Shown: positions 43,392-53,162 of the stretch, piece by piece
Layout: every line of letters starts with the position of its first letter
How positions within the stretch are numbered: the stretch's first letter is position 1
Source of the DNA: Bacillota bacterium
Lineage (GTDB): Bacteria; Bacillota; Sulfobacillia; Symbiobacteriales; Symbiobacteriaceae
Length of the DNA: 62,174 bases
NCBI GenBank assembly: GCA_023623185.1
Contig: JAMNXV010000169.1
Span: 1-62,174, forward strand
Direction of reading: 5' to 3'
Made by a program: the position numbers and the translations under genes
Notes under the pieces: generated by a model
What the model was told of the DNA's origin: nothing
Database searches by the model: none
What the model saw: only the letters and a program-made list of their open reading frames with translations

Positions 43392-45431
43392 GTGAAGCGA
43401 TTCCTGGTTCTCATTCTTACCACCGTGATGGTCCTGACAGCGGCCATGCCGGCGCTGGCTGCTCGCCCGGAGGTGAAATACCCGGTCACGTTCAACGGCC
43501 ACCCGGTCACGTTCGACGTTGAGCCCGTGAACGTGAATGACCGCGTCTTCGTTCCCTTCCGGGCCATCTTCGAGAAGATGGGCGCGGACGTGGCGTGGGA
43601 TGAGGCAACCCGCACGGTCACGGCCACCCGGGGGGACACCACGGTCCAGCTGGTCATCGGCAGCACCACCGCCCGCGTGAACGGGCAGGCCCGCACCCTG
43701 GACGCCGCCCCCTTCATTCAGGACGGCCGCACGCTGGTTCCCCTGCGCTTCGTGAGCGAGGCCTTCGGCGCTGAGGTGGAGTACGATGCCGCCACCACGG
43801 CGATCAGCATCGTCGACCCGAACTGGCCGCGCCGCGGCGGCAGGCTGAACCTGGCCATGTGGAACAAGCCCATCGGGGCCTTCAACCCGATCATCGTCAA
43901 TGACACCTACGGCGCCAACATCGCCGACCGTCTGTACGAGGGCCTCTGGAAGTACGACGAGCGCTTCATTCCCGTGCCCGCCCTGGCTGAGCACTGGGAG
44001 TGGGACGACACCAACACGAAGCTGACCTTCTACCTGCGCCGCGGCGTGACGTTCTTCGACGGCACCCCGGTGACGGCCAAGGACGTCGTCTTCACGTACA
44101 AGGCGATCTGGCATCCCAAGTACATCGGCCCGCGCGACGCCGGCTTTGAGGACGTGCTCGGGTACGAGGAGTACGCCAACGGCATCAGCGGCGAAACGCC
44201 CGAGAACTTCGAACGGGGCATCGTGACCACCGGCAACCTGCCCGGCCTCTACGCGGAAGACGACTACACCGTCGTGTTCCAGCTGAAGCAGCCCAACGCG
44301 CCGTTCCTGTACAACCTCGCCTACGGCATCCTGGACAGCAGCAAGTACGGCAGCATCCCCGTGCAGGACTGGGGCACGGCCAACGACCCGTACAACATCT
44401 ACCCCAACGGCAACGGCCCCTTCCGTATGAAGGAGTATGTTGACGGCCAGTACGCCATTCTCGAGGCCAACCCCAACTACTGGGCAGGCCGGCCGTACAT
44501 CGACGAGGTGGTGTGGCGCGTCGTCGCCGCGGAGGTCGCCGTCGGCGAGATGGAGCGCGGCACGCTGGACTACGTCGAGTTCAGCCCCAACGAGATGGAC
44601 GCGTACCTGGCCATGCCGCACGTGAAGATCCACGAGTTCGCCGACCTGGTCTTCCAGGAGATGGTCTACAACACCGGCCCCAACGCCCAGGGCGAGATGG
44701 GCCCGACCACCGACGTGCGGGTGCGCCGTGCGATCAACCATGCCATCGACCGGATGGCGATCATCAACAACCTGATGGGCGGCCACGCGTCCACGATGTA
44801 CGGCCCGATCCATCCGCTCACCTGGGCCTACACCGAGGACGTCGAGCAGTACCCGTACGATCCTGACAAGGCCCGGGCGCTGCTGGAGGAGGCCGGCTGG
44901 GTCCTCGGCAGCGACGGTTACCGCTACAAGGACGGCAAGAAGCTGTCGCTGCGGCTATTGTATCCCAACGTCGGCAACCCGGTCCGCCAGGCCACCGCGC
45001 CGGTCGTGCAGCAGTGGCTGAAGGAGGTCGGCATCGAGGTCCACCTGGAGGGCTACGACTGGCCGACGCTGGACGAGAAGCGCGCCGCCCGCGACTTCGA
45101 CATGTACTTCATCGGCTTCTCGCTGGGCAACTCCGACCCCGACCCGACGGGTCTGTGGGACAAGGCGGCCACGGAGCCCGGAGGTTTCAACGACAGCCAG
45201 TGGTGGACTGAAAAGTCCGAGCAGTTGATCGCCGCCGGCAAGGCCACCAACGACATCGAGGAGCGCATCGAGATCTACCATGAGTGGGCACGGCACTGGA
45301 CCGAGGAGACTCCCGCCTACATCTTCTACGCCGTGAACACCCTGCTGGCGGCCAACGAGCGCCTGCAGAACTTCAAGCCCGGCCCGCAGGGCTACCTGTG
45401 GAACATCGAGGAAATCTGGCTCTCCGAGTAA
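43392..45431 (+). CDS. ABC transporter binding protein fused to a copper-amine-oxidase-like N-terminal domain
   Basis: A 679-residue exported protein. The signal peptide (1-23) ends in ALA with no lipobox. Residues about 28-141 form a copper-amine-oxidase N-domain-like module with its two repeats (NDRVFVPFRAIFEKMGADV and DGRTLVPLRFVSEAFGAEV). Residues 148-679 are a family-5 solute-binding domain (FYLRRGVTFFDGTPVTAKDVVF, NGPFRMKEY, RRAINHAIDRMAI). The added module probably anchors the binding protein to the cell wall in place of a lipid. The GTG start has AAGGAGG 11 bases upstream; the earlier ATG is too close to that site. Confidence 0.88.
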   Translation: MKRFLVLILTTVMVLTAAMPALAARPEVKYPVTFNGHPVTFDVEPVNVNDRVFVPFRAIFEKMGADVAWDEATRTVTATRGDTTVQLVIGSTTARVNGQARTLDAAPFIQDGRTLVPLRFVSEAFGAEVEYDAATTAISIVDPNWPRRGGRLNLAMWNKPIGAFNPIIVNDTYGANIADRLYEGLWKYDERFIPVPALAEHWEWDDTNTKLTFYLRRGVTFFDGTPVTAKDVVFTYKAIWHPKYIGPRDAGFEDVLGYEEYANGISGETPENFERGIVTTGNLPGLYAEDDYTVVFQLKQPNAPFLYNLAYGILDSSKYGSIPVQDWGTANDPYNIYPNGNGPFRMKEYVDGQYAILEANPNYWAGRPYIDEVVWRVVAAEVAVGEMERGTLDYVEFSPNEMDAYLAMPHVKIHEFADLVFQEMVYNTGPNAQGEMGPTTDVRVRRAINHAIDRMAIINNLMGGHASTMYGPIHPLTWAYTEDVEQYPYDPDKARALLEEAGWVLGSDGYRYKDGKKLSLRLLYPNVGNPVRQATAPVVQQWLKEVGIEVHLEGYDWPTLDEKRAARDFDMYFIGFSLGNSDPDPTGLWDKAATEPGGFNDSQWWTEKSEQLIAAGKATNDIEERIEIYHEWARHWTEETPAYIFYAVNTLLAANERLQNFKPGPQGYLWNIEEIWLSE

Positions 45432-45452
45432 TCGGCTGACTACCCTGTGGCA

Positions 45453-45483
45453 GGCGGCCCGGGGGGCTGAATCCCCCGGGCCG
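45453..45483 (+). other. Intercistronic hairpin after the fused binding-protein gene
   Basis: Stem GCGGCCCGGGGG / CCCCCGGGCCGC (12 bp) with a 7-base loop, no T run. It occupies the same position as the hairpin after the OppA-like gene. Confidence 0.6.
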
Positions 45484-45513
45484 CGCGCCGCAGGGAAGAA
45501 AGGAGATTGACAG

Positions 45514-46461
45514 GTGGGCCGGTACTTATTGCGGCGCCTGCTTCAGACGATCCCGATTCTCTTTGGCGTCAGCATCATCGTCTTCGTCATCATCCACTCT
45601 GCACCGGGAGACCCCTACGCGTACCTCTTCGGCCCGAGAATCGACCCCACGCTGCGGGCCCGGCTCATGGAAGAGATGGGCTTCAACGACCCCATCCCGG
45701 TCCAGTACGTCCGCTGGCTCAAGACCACGCTGAGCGGCAACCTGGGATACTCCATCCGCACGCAGGAACCGGTGATCAACATGCTGGCCCAGGCCATCCC
45801 CAGGACGCTGCTGCTTACCGGCAGCTCGTTCCTGTTCGGACTGGCCATCGCCATCCCCATCGGGGTCATCTCCGCCACCCGCCAGTACTCGCTGATTGAC
45901 TACGCGGCCACTACGTTCGCCTTCATGGGTATCTCCCTGCCCTCGTTCTTCGCCGCCCTCCTGGCGATCTACTTCTTCGCGGTGAAGCTCCCCATCTTCC
46001 CCATGAACGGCATCCACACCCCGGGAGGGGGCGGGTTCTGGGACGTGCTCCACCATCTGATCCTGCCCGCCGTCACCCTGGGGCTGCGGGACATGGCCTC
46101 ATACGCCCGCTTCACCCGCTCCTCGATGCTGGAGGTGCTGCGGCAGGATTACGTGCGCACGGCCCGCGCGAAAGGGCTGGCGGAACGGCTGGTCATCTAC
46201 AAGCACGCGTTCCGCAACAGCCTCATCCCGGTCATCACCCTCTTCGGCTTCAGCCTGCCTGCTCTCTTCGGCGGGGCCGTGATCATCGAGCAGGTCTTCA
46301 CCTTCCCGGGCATGGGCCTTCTGACCTTTGAGGCCGTTAACAACCGCGACTACTCGGTGCTCATGGCCACGAACCTGTTCTTCGCCCTGCTCGTCATCCT
46401 CGGCAATCTCCTCGCGGACATCCTCTATGCCATCGCCGACCCTCGCATCCGGTACGCCTAA
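45514..46461 (+). CDS. Peptide-type ABC transporter permease (DppB/OppB-like)
   Basis: A 315-residue permease: MGRYLLRRLLQTIPILFGV at the N-terminus, FIIHSAPGDPYAYL-like loop, and the ATPase-contact EVLRQDYVRTARAKGL. The GTG start has AAAGGAG 9 bases before it. It follows the fused binding protein and precedes the second permease by 12 bp. No ATPase gene is in this cluster. Confidence 0.91.
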   Translation: MGRYLLRRLLQTIPILFGVSIIVFVIIHSAPGDPYAYLFGPRIDPTLRARLMEEMGFNDPIPVQYVRWLKTTLSGNLGYSIRTQEPVINMLAQAIPRTLLLTGSSFLFGLAIAIPIGVISATRQYSLIDYAATTFAFMGISLPSFFAALLAIYFFAVKLPIFPMNGIHTPGGGGFWDVLHHLILPAVTLGLRDMASYARFTRSSMLEVLRQDYVRTARAKGLAERLVIYKHAFRNSLIPVITLFGFSLPALFGGAVIIEQVFTFPGMGLLTFEAVNNRDYSVLMATNLFFALLVILGNLLADILYAIADPRIRYA

Positions 46462-46473
46462 GGAGGTTCTCCC

Positions 46474-47397
46474 GTGGCCCTCACCCATCCAAAACCGAAT
46501 CCGAACCAGCCCCAGTTTGACGGTCTGGTGCCGCACGAGACCTCGTACGCCCGGATGGTCCTCCGGAGGTTCGTCCGCAACCGCGCGGCCATGATCGGGG
46601 CGGCCATCCTCCTCATCCTGATCCTCGTCTCCCTCTTCGCCCCGGTCATCACCCAGGCCACGCTGGGCTGGGGGCGTGACGAGATCGACATCCGGTACAT
46701 ACGGGCCGCACCCAGCGCCCGCCACCCGCTGGGCACCGACAGCGCCGGCCGCGACAACCTCACCCGCCTGCTCTACGGCGGACGGGTCTCGCTGGCGATT
46801 GCCCTGGGTTCGGTCGTCGTTTACATGACCCTGGGCATCCTCGTGGGTTCTGTCGCAGGCTACTTCGGCGGGTGGGTGGACAACGTGCTGATGCGGCTGG
46901 TCGACGTCATCCAATCCTTCCCATTCCTGATGTTCGCGCTGACCATCGTCGCCATCCGCGGCCCATCGGTCTCGAACCTGGTGTTCGCCATCGTCTTCCT
47001 CAGTTGGCCGGTGCCGGCCCGCCTCGTCCGCGGCGAGTTCCTCTCGCTGCGCGAGCGCGACTTTATAGAGGCGGCCCGGGCCGCCGGGGTCGGTCCCTTC
47101 CGCATGGTCCTGCGCCACCTGCTGCCCAACGCGATGGCGCCGCTGATCGTGAACGCGACGCTGGAGGTCGCGGGCATCATCCTCGCGGAGGCCGGGCTCA
47201 GCTACCTGGGATTCGGCGTGAGCCAGCCGGTCCCCACCTGGGGAAACATGCTGAGCGAGGCAAACAACATGGCCGTACTGCAGACCAAGCCATGGACGTG
47301 GCTGCCGCCGGGTCTGATGATCTTCCTGACCGTGCTCTCCATCAATTTCATCGGGGACGGGCTGCGCGACGCGCTCGACCCCCGCTTGAAGCAGTAG
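46474..47397 (+). CDS. Peptide-type ABC transporter permease (DppC/OppC-like)
   Basis: A 307-residue permease with HPLGTDSAGRDNLTRLLYGGRVSL, EAA loop RDFIEAARAAGVGPFRMVLRH, and GVSQPVPTWGNML. AAGGAGG lies before the GTG start. It pairs with the preceding permease. The gene after it encodes a lipoprotein, not an ATPase, so ATP hydrolysis must come from ATPases encoded elsewhere. Confidence 0.91.
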   Translation: MALTHPKPNPNQPQFDGLVPHETSYARMVLRRFVRNRAAMIGAAILLILILVSLFAPVITQATLGWGRDEIDIRYIRAAPSARHPLGTDSAGRDNLTRLLYGGRVSLAIALGSVVVYMTLGILVGSVAGYFGGWVDNVLMRLVDVIQSFPFLMFALTIVAIRGPSVSNLVFAIVFLSWPVPARLVRGEFLSLRERDFIEAARAAGVGPFRMVLRHLLPNAMAPLIVNATLEVAGIILAEAGLSYLGFGVSQPVPTWGNMLSEANNMAVLQTKPWTWLPPGLMIFLTVLSINFIGDGLRDALDPRLKQ

Positions 47398-47416
47398 CTG
47401 GCAGAGGAGGATATCT

Positions 47417-47992
47417 GTGAGGAAACGTAAGCTCCTGATCTGGCTGACAGCGGTCCTGCTGGCCGTGGTGGCGGCCGGCTGCGGTAAGCACGCCGACGAG
47501 ACCGGCCCGGGAGCCCCCGCTTCCGGAGCCTCCGGCTCCACCGGTACGGCGGGCGGCGGCCAGGATACACCGAGCAACGGCGGGACCGCGCCGGAACCGG
47601 CCGAAAAGGTCCAGCTCGGGCCTCTGGCGGTGGGCGACACCGCTGAGGTGGGACCGCTGACCGTCACCGTGAGCAAGATCGAGGCCGTGGGCCAGGCCCC
47701 GGCGCCCGGGTACACCTACGTCCTGGTCGAACTGACGGTGGAGAACAGCGGCGCCGCCGCCTACACGGTGAACCCCACCGAACAGCACAAGGTGCAGACC
47801 CCCGAGGAGAAGAACGCGCCGTACAACCTGCAGGCAACGGCCGTGCGCTCTCCCCGCCTTCAGGGGACCCTGAAGCAGGGCGAGTCGGTCACCGGCTGGC
47901 TGGGGTTCCTGGCCAAGAAGATGGAGGGCACCTACACCTACACCTTCACGCATCCCGATTACGGCGAGGCCGTCTGGGAGTTCAGTCTGTAG
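47417..47992 (+). CDS. DUF4352-like lipoprotein
   Basis: A 191-residue lipoprotein: signal ending in VVAAGC, a Gly/Ser/Pro-rich linker to about residue 62, then an immunoglobulin-like domain of the DUF4352 type (VGDTAEVGPLTVTVSKIE, YVLVELTVENSG, GWLGFLAKKMEGTYTYTF). Function unknown. GAGGAGG precedes the GTG start. It lies 19 bp after the permease gene and is probably co-transcribed, so it may assist the importer. Confidence 0.7.
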   Translation: MRKRKLLIWLTAVLLAVVAAGCGKHADETGPGAPASGASGSTGTAGGGQDTPSNGGTAPEPAEKVQLGPLAVGDTAEVGPLTVTVSKIEAVGQAPAPGYTYVLVELTVENSGAAAYTVNPTEQHKVQTPEEKNAPYNLQATAVRSPRLQGTLKQGESVTGWLGFLAKKMEGTYTYTFTHPDYGEAVWEFSL

Positions 47993-48017
47993 GTGTGCGC
48001 CGCCCGCCAAAGAGTTG

Positions 48018-48042
48018 AGACCGCACCGGGTTGGTGCGGTCT
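48018..48042. terminator. Terminator-like hairpin between the lipoprotein gene and typA
   Basis: Stem AGACCGCACC / GGTGCGGTCT with loop GGGTT, between convergent genes; no strong T run on either side. Confidence 0.6.
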
Positions 48043-48085
48043 TACGCATGTCCGAATCGTTTGTTCCCAGCCCTTGTTCCCGCCG

Positions 48086-49945
48086 CTACCGGCCCTGCTG
48101 CAGCCGCTGCAGCACCTCGGCGTTGATCTCCTTGCCCTTGGCGACCCGGGCCCGGATCACCGGATCGAGGTACTGCTTCCGCAGCCGGATCGACTTCGGC
48201 GTGATCTCCACCAGCTCGTCGTCCCCGATCTGCTCCAGGGCCTCCTCCAGGGTGAGCTTCCGGGGGGGCTCCAGGAGGAGCTTCTCGTCGGCTCCCGCCG
48301 CCCGGATGTTGGTGAGGTGCTTGGTCTTGCAGACGTTCACGTCCAGATCCTGGCCCCGGCTGTTCTCGCCCACGACCATGCCCACGTAGACCTCGGTGCC
48401 CGGCTCGATGAAGAGCGTGCCCCGCTCCTGAATCTGGTACAGGGCGTACTGGGTGGCCGTGCCGGCCTCCGAGGCCACGAGCGATCCGCGGAGGCGGGTG
48501 GGAATGTCGCCCCGGTAGGGACCGTAGCCGTGGAAGACGTGGTGCATGATGCCGTAGCCCCGGGTCATGGTGAGGAAGTCGGAGCGGAAGCCCACCAGCC
48601 CGCGCGCCGGGATGATGAACTCCAGCCGCACGTTGCCGTTGCCGTGGTTGATCATGTTGGTCATCTCGGCCTTCCGGGTCCCGAGCGACTCCATCACCGT
48701 GCCCATGTACGCCTCCGGCACGTCGACGATCAGGTGCTCCAGCGGCTCCAGCCGGTTGCCCGCCTCGTCGTGCCGGAAGATCACCTTGGGCTTGGAGACG
48801 GCCAGCTCGTACCCTTCCCGGCGCATGGTCTCGATAAGGATGGAGAGGTGCAGCTCGCCCCGGCCGGACACGATGAAGACATCCGGCGAGTCGGTCTCCT
48901 CCACCCGCAGGGCCACGTTCCGCTCCAGCTCCTTGAAGAGGCGCGCCCGCAGGTGGCGGGAGGTGACGTACTTGCCCTCCTGGCCGGCGAAGGGCGAATC
49001 ATTGGTACGGAAGGTCATCTGCAGCGTCGGCTCGTCCACCTTGATCGGCGGCAGCGGCTGCGGCTGGTCCGGGTCGGTGATCGTCTCGCCGATGTTCACG
49101 TCCTCCAGGCCGGTCATGGCGATGATGTCGCCGACGGAGGCCTCCTCCATCGGCACCCGCTTCAGCCCCTCGAAGCCGAAGAGCTGCGCCGCCCGGAACT
49201 TGACCACAGACCCGTCCAGCTTGGCCACCGCCACCTGCTGGCCGGCCCGCACGGTGCCCTGCCGCACCCGGGCGATGGCCACCCGGCCCACGTACTCATC
49301 GTAGTCCAGCGAGGTCACCATGGCCTGCAAGGGGGCCTCGGGGTCGCCCTCCGGGCAGGGGATGCGCTCGAGGATGGTGTCGAGGATGGGCTGCAGGTCC
49401 TTCCCCTCCTCCTCCAGCCGGCAGGTGGCAACGCCCTTGCGACCGGAGGCGTACAGCACCGGATACTCCAGCTGATCGTCGTCGGCGCCCAGTTCGATGA
49501 ACAGGTCGAGGATCATGTCCTCCACCTCGGCGATGCGCCGGTCGGGCCGGTCGATCTTGTTGATCACCACCACCGGCTGCAGGCCCGCCTCCATGGCCTT
49601 GCGCAGCACGAACTTGGTCTGGGCCATCGGCCCCTCGGCCGCGTCGACGATGAGCAGGCAGCCGTCGACCATCGTCATGATCCGCTCGACCTCGCCGGAG
49701 AAGTCGGCGTGGCCGGGGGTGTCCACGATGTTGATCCGGACGCCCTTGTAGGTGATCCCCGTGTTCTTCGACAGGATGGTGATGCCCCGCTCCCGCTCCA
49801 GGTCATGCGAGTCCATGACCCGCTCCGCGACCTGCTCATTGGCCCGGAAGGTGCCGGACTGGCGGAGCAGGCCGTCGACCAGGGTGGTCTTGCCGTGGTC
49901 GACGTGGGCGATAATCGCCACATTGCGCAGGTCCGTCCGCTTCAT
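48086..49945 (-). CDS. typA: Ribosome-associated GTPase TypA/BipA
   Basis: A 619-residue translational GTPase used in stress and 50S assembly. G motifs: [17 protein letters not shown] in [28 protein letters not shown]-like domains follow, and the C-terminal TypA domain includes [21 protein letters not shown] and GMVVGENSR. Length is typical. It has its own promoter on the minus strand and diverges from the subtilisin gene. Confidence 0.95.
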   Translation of the reverse strand: MKRTDLRNVAIIAHVDHGKTTLVDGLLRQSGTFRANEQVAERVMDSHDLERERGITILSKNTGITYKGVRINIVDTPGHADFSGEVERIMTMVDGCLLIVDAAEGPMAQTKFVLRKAMEAGLQPVVVINKIDRPDRRIAEVEDMILDLFIELGADDDQLEYPVLYASGRKGVATCRLEEEGKDLQPILDTILERIPCPEGDPEAPLQAMVTSLDYDEYVGRVAIARVRQGTVRAGQQVAVAKLDGSVVKFRAAQLFGFEGLKRVPMEEASVGDIIAMTGLEDVNIGETITDPDQPQPLPPIKVDEPTLQMTFRTNDSPFAGQEGKYVTSRHLRARLFKELERNVALRVEETDSPDVFIVSGRGELHLSILIETMRREGYELAVSKPKVIFRHDEAGNRLEPLEHLIVDVPEAYMGTVMESLGTRKAEMTNMINHGNGNVRLEFIIPARGLVGFRSDFLTMTRGYGIMHHVFHGYGPYRGDIPTRLRGSLVASEAGTATQYALYQIQERGTLFIEPGTEVYVGMVVGENSRGQDLDVNVCKTKHLTNIRAAGADEKLLLEPPRKLTLEEALEQIGDDELVEITPKSIRLRKQYLDPVIRARVAKGKEINAEVLQRLQQGR

Positions 49946-50016
49946 ATCTCATCGCGCTCCTCAGGCGAAGTGTGCCCACGAAAGTGAGAGCCCACCACGT
50001 GAACTCCAACTTTGCT

Positions 50017-50045
50017 ATTATACGAGCGATGCCATAAAAAGTAAA
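50017..50045 (-). promoter_or_regulatory. Promoter of typA
   Basis: On the minus strand TTTACT (50045-50040), a 17-bp spacer and TATAAT (50022-50017), about 70 bases before the typA start. Confidence 0.6.
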
Positions 50046-50115
50046 GGTGCGGAGTAGCAGTCCCCGCCCTCCTGCCGTAATGATGGTTGAGACTCCGGCG
50101 GGAGGAGCGATCTGC

Positions 50116-50988
50116 ATGGGCCGAACGATCTGGCGGTCACCCCCCTGGCACATCCGGCGGACCGGCTTCCCGGAAGCCTGGCGGCTGTTGCGGCTGCGCC
50201 GGAGGCGGCGCAGGCCGGTCGAAATCGGCCTGCTGGACAGCGGGGTGGACCTCACGCACCCGTACCTGCGCGACCTGCTCGGCCCCGGCATCAACCTGCT
50301 CTCGCCGGGCGAGCCGCCCCAGGATGAGCACGGCCACGGCACCCACATCGCGGGCATCCTGGCGGTGGCCTCAGGCGCCGTCTGCGGGCAGCGGCCGATC
50401 TGGCCCCCGCCCCTGCGCATCCGGCCGGTGAAGATCTTCGACCGGCAGGGGTACGGGCGCATCCGCGACATCGTGGCGGGCCTCACCTGGTGCCTCGCGG
50501 AGGGCTGCGAGATCATCAACCTGAGCTTCGGCACCGACCGCCGGGCCAGCGACCAGCTGGCGGAGGCCATCCGCACCATGGAGAAGAACGGCATCCTCCT
50601 CGTGGGCGCCGCCGGCAACGACGGCCGCGGCGGCGGGGTGGATACGCCGGGGCTCTACCCCGAGGTGCTGGCAGTGGCGGCCATCAACCGGCGCGACCGG
50701 CTGGCCCGCTTCTCCAGCCGCGGGCCCGAGGTCGACCTGGTGGCGCCGGGCACGGGCCTCTTCTCGCTGGCCCCGAAGGGCAAGTTCTGCTACATGAGCG
50801 GCACGTCCATGGCCGCCCCGCACGTAACGGCCGCGGCCGCCTTGCTGCTCTCCGCCCGCCCCGAGCTCACCCCCGCCGCCGTGCGGGCTCACCTGAAGAA
50901 CACCGCCGAGTGGCTGCCCCAAATCCACGTGTCGGCACAGGGCGCCGGCCTGCTGCGGGCAGACCGGCTCCTGCGGGAGGAGGTGTAG
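50116..50988 (+). CDS. Compact S8 subtilisin-like serine protease without propeptide
   Basis: A 290-residue protease. The catalytic set is Asp41 (LLDSGVDLTHP), His74 (EHGHGTHIAGI), Asn168 (VGAAGNDG) and Ser231 (SGTSMAAPHV). There is no signal peptide or inhibitory propeptide; the N-terminus is Arg-rich (WRLLRLRRRRRR). It is therefore more like an intracellular subtilisin. GGAGGAG lies 8 bases before the ATG. It is unrelated in architecture to IetS. The alpha/beta hydrolase gene follows after 86 bp. Confidence 0.9.
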   Translation: MGRTIWRSPPWHIRRTGFPEAWRLLRLRRRRRRPVEIGLLDSGVDLTHPYLRDLLGPGINLLSPGEPPQDEHGHGTHIAGILAVASGAVCGQRPIWPPPLRIRPVKIFDRQGYGRIRDIVAGLTWCLAEGCEIINLSFGTDRRASDQLAEAIRTMEKNGILLVGAAGNDGRGGGVDTPGLYPEVLAVAAINRRDRLARFSSRGPEVDLVAPGTGLFSLAPKGKFCYMSGTSMAAPHVTAAAALLLSARPELTPAAVRAHLKNTAEWLPQIHVSAQGAGLLRADRLLREEV

Positions 50989-51074
50989 GCCGCCCTGGAG
51001 GAGGGCGGCACCGCAGTACCGAAGGGAATCCTTGCAACGGAAGCAGCTGGGTGGAAGCACGGGAGGTGCACCCG

Positions 51075-51857
51075 ATGCAGGAGCGGACCCTCACAGTCCA
51101 AGGCGGTACCTTGTATTACTTCACCAACGGCAGGTCCGGCCGGCCCCTCTTCTTCCTCCACGGCGCCGGGCTGGACCACCGCATGTTCGCAGAGCAGTAT
51201 CGGGCATTCGATCAGGACTACGCCCTCTACGCCTGGGACGCCCGCGGCCACGGGCGGTCTGCGGGCGTGGAGGGCTTTTCCGCGGACCTGCTGGTCGAGG
51301 ACCTGTTGGCCGTCATGGACCGGGAGGGGCTGCACCGCGCGACCCTGATCGGCCAGTCGATGGGCGGCAACCTGGCGCAGGAGGTCGCCCTGCGCCGCCC
51401 CGACCGGGTCGAGGCCCTGGTGGTGATCGACGCGACGCGCAACAACCAGCGGCTGTCGGCGCTTGAGGCGGCCAGCCTGGCCCTGGCGGGGCCCCTGCTG
51501 CGGCTCACGCCGTTCGCATGGCTGGTGGACGCGTCGGCCAGGGCGTGCTCCCACCGGCCTGAGGTGCAGGAGTACGTGCGGGCGTGCCTGCGGCGCATGG
51601 GCAAGGCCCGCTTCTGCAACGTGATGGTGCGCGTCTCCGACTTCGTGCAGTGCAGGCCCGAGCTGCGCTACCCCGACCGCACCCTGCTGATCCTCGGCGA
51701 GCACGACCGGACGGGGAACATCAAGAAGGCGATGACGGCCTGGGGCCGGAGCGAGGGCGTCGCGCTGCACGTGATCCCCGAAGCCCGGCACAATGCCAAC
51801 CAGGACGCGCCGGAGGAGACGAACCGGATCATCCGGGCGTTCCTGGAGCGGGGATGA
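51075..51857 (+). CDS. Alpha/beta hydrolase
   Basis: A 260-residue hydrolase-fold protein. Oxyanion block FFLHGAGLDHRMF, DARGHGRS, nucleophile Ser in LIGQSMGGNLAQE, acid region ILGEHDRTGNIKKA, and catalytic His in IPEARHNANQDAPEE. The substrate cannot be told; esterase or peptidase activity is possible. GGGAGG lies 8 bases before the ATG at 51075; longer frames run through the subtilisin gene. Possibly co-transcribed with the subtilisin. Confidence 0.85.
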   Translation: MQERTLTVQGGTLYYFTNGRSGRPLFFLHGAGLDHRMFAEQYRAFDQDYALYAWDARGHGRSAGVEGFSADLLVEDLLAVMDREGLHRATLIGQSMGGNLAQEVALRRPDRVEALVVIDATRNNQRLSALEAASLALAGPLLRLTPFAWLVDASARACSHRPEVQEYVRACLRRMGKARFCNVMVRVSDFVQCRPELRYPDRTLLILGEHDRTGNIKKAMTAWGRSEGVALHVIPEARHNANQDAPEETNRIIRAFLERG

Positions 51858-51919
51858 GCACGGTCGCGGCGCTCAGGCCGGCCCCTGCTGCCCCTGTTGC
51901 AGGGGTGCCACGCGCGACG

Positions 51920-51954
51920 TGCAAGGCTGGTGCATAACAAGCACCAGCCTTGCA
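51920..51954 (+). terminator. Terminator-like hairpin after the hydrolase gene
   Basis: Perfect 14-bp stem (TGCAAGGCTGGTGC / GCACCAGCCTTGCA) with loop ATAACAA; no T run. The next 120 bp up to dinB hold no other feature. Confidence 0.6.
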
Positions 51955-52076
51955 TGTGTTCAGTGGCTCAGATGATACACTCGCCTCAGTCTTGATACAG
52001 TCGAGGCGGCAGCGCCGCCTGATCCCCCCGAGACTGATGGAACCGCAGCATGGTGCGCCCGGCTCAGACAACTGGG

Positions 52077-53162
52077 TTAAATCGGCAGATGCGCCTGGAA
52101 CAGCTCGCCCTTCTTCACCAGGTTGTGCACCGAGAGCCCCAGCAGGCGCACCTTCCGCCCCTCCCACTCCACCCGGGCGAAGATCTCGCGGGCCACCCGC
52201 CCAATCGTGCGGGCGTCGTTGGTGGGCATGGGCAGGGTCTGGCTCCGGGTGATCTGGAGGAAGTCGCCGCCCCGGGGACCGCCCTCCACGAAGACGTTCC
52301 ACTTGATCTTCACCGTCACCGTGCGGGCGGCCATCCCCTGCCGCTTCAGCTCCGCGGACAGGTTGTCCGCGTACCGCTCCAGCAGCTGGTTCAGGTACTC
52401 CCGGTCCGTCTGGTCCACCGGGAACGTGTTCTCCTCGCCGATGGACTTGGCCTCGCGGTGCGGCACCACCGGGCGGGGGTCGATGCCCTGCGCGAGCATG
52501 CGCAGCTCGTCGGCCCGCTTGCCGAAGTGCTTGCGCAGGGTGTCGGGGTCGTAGGCCAGCAGATCGCCGCAGGTGTAGATGCCCAGCGCGTTCAGGGCCT
52601 GCTCGCTGGCAGGCCCCACGCCCCAGAGCTTGCGCACCGGCAGCGTCGGCAGCAGCTCCTGCGCCCGCTCCCAGGTGATGACGGTCAGCCCGTCCGGCTT
52701 CTGCATGTCTGAGGCCAGCTTGGCCATGAACTTGCAGTAGGAGACGCCGGCGGAGCCGGTGAGCTGCAGCTCAGACCGGATGGCCTCCTTCAGCTCCCGC
52801 GCCACCTTCACGGCGTCCTGCCCCGACACGTCCAGGAACGCCTCGTCGATCGAGAGCGGCTGAATCACGTCGGTGAACCGGCGCATGATCGCCCGCACCT
52901 GGCGGCCCACCGCGGCGTACTTGGCGTGGTTCGGCCGGATGAAAACGGCCTGCGGGCAGAGCCGCAGGGCCTCCCGGGAGGGCATGGCGGAGCGGACCCC
53001 GAAGCGGCGCGCTTCGTAGGAGCACGTCGAGACGACGCCCCGGGAACTGGGGGAGCCCCCCACGATGACGGGCTTTCCCCGGAGCCGCGGGTTATCCCGC
53101 TGCTCCACCGAGGCGAAGAACGCGTCCATATCCAGGTGAATCACCCAGAGGTCCGTTCTCAC
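52077..53162 (-). CDS. dinB: DNA polymerase IV (Y family)
   Basis: A 361-residue translesion polymerase. Motifs: [41 protein letters not shown], a helix-hairpin-helix region [15 protein letters not shown], and a C-terminal little-finger domain. Its GTG start overlaps the murD stop as GTGA, so it is translationally coupled to a cell-wall gene. That pairing is unusual; a shared damage-response role is only a guess. No beta-clamp tail was clearly recognised. Confidence 0.93.
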   Translation of the reverse strand: MRTDLWVIHLDMDAFFASVEQRDNPRLRGKPVIVGGSPSSRGVVSTCSYEARRFGVRSAMPSREALRLCPQAVFIRPNHAKYAAVGRQVRAIMRRFTDVIQPLSIDEAFLDVSGQDAVKVARELKEAIRSELQLTGSAGVSYCKFMAKLASDMQKPDGLTVITWERAQELLPTLPVRKLWGVGPASEQALNALGIYTCGDLLAYDPDTLRKHFGKRADELRMLAQGIDPRPVVPHREAKSIGEENTFPVDQTDREYLNQLLERYADNLSAELKRQGMAARTVTVKIKWNVFVEGGPRGGDFLQITRSQTLPMPTNDARTIGRVAREIFARVEWEGRKVRLLGLSVHNLVKKGELFQAHLPI

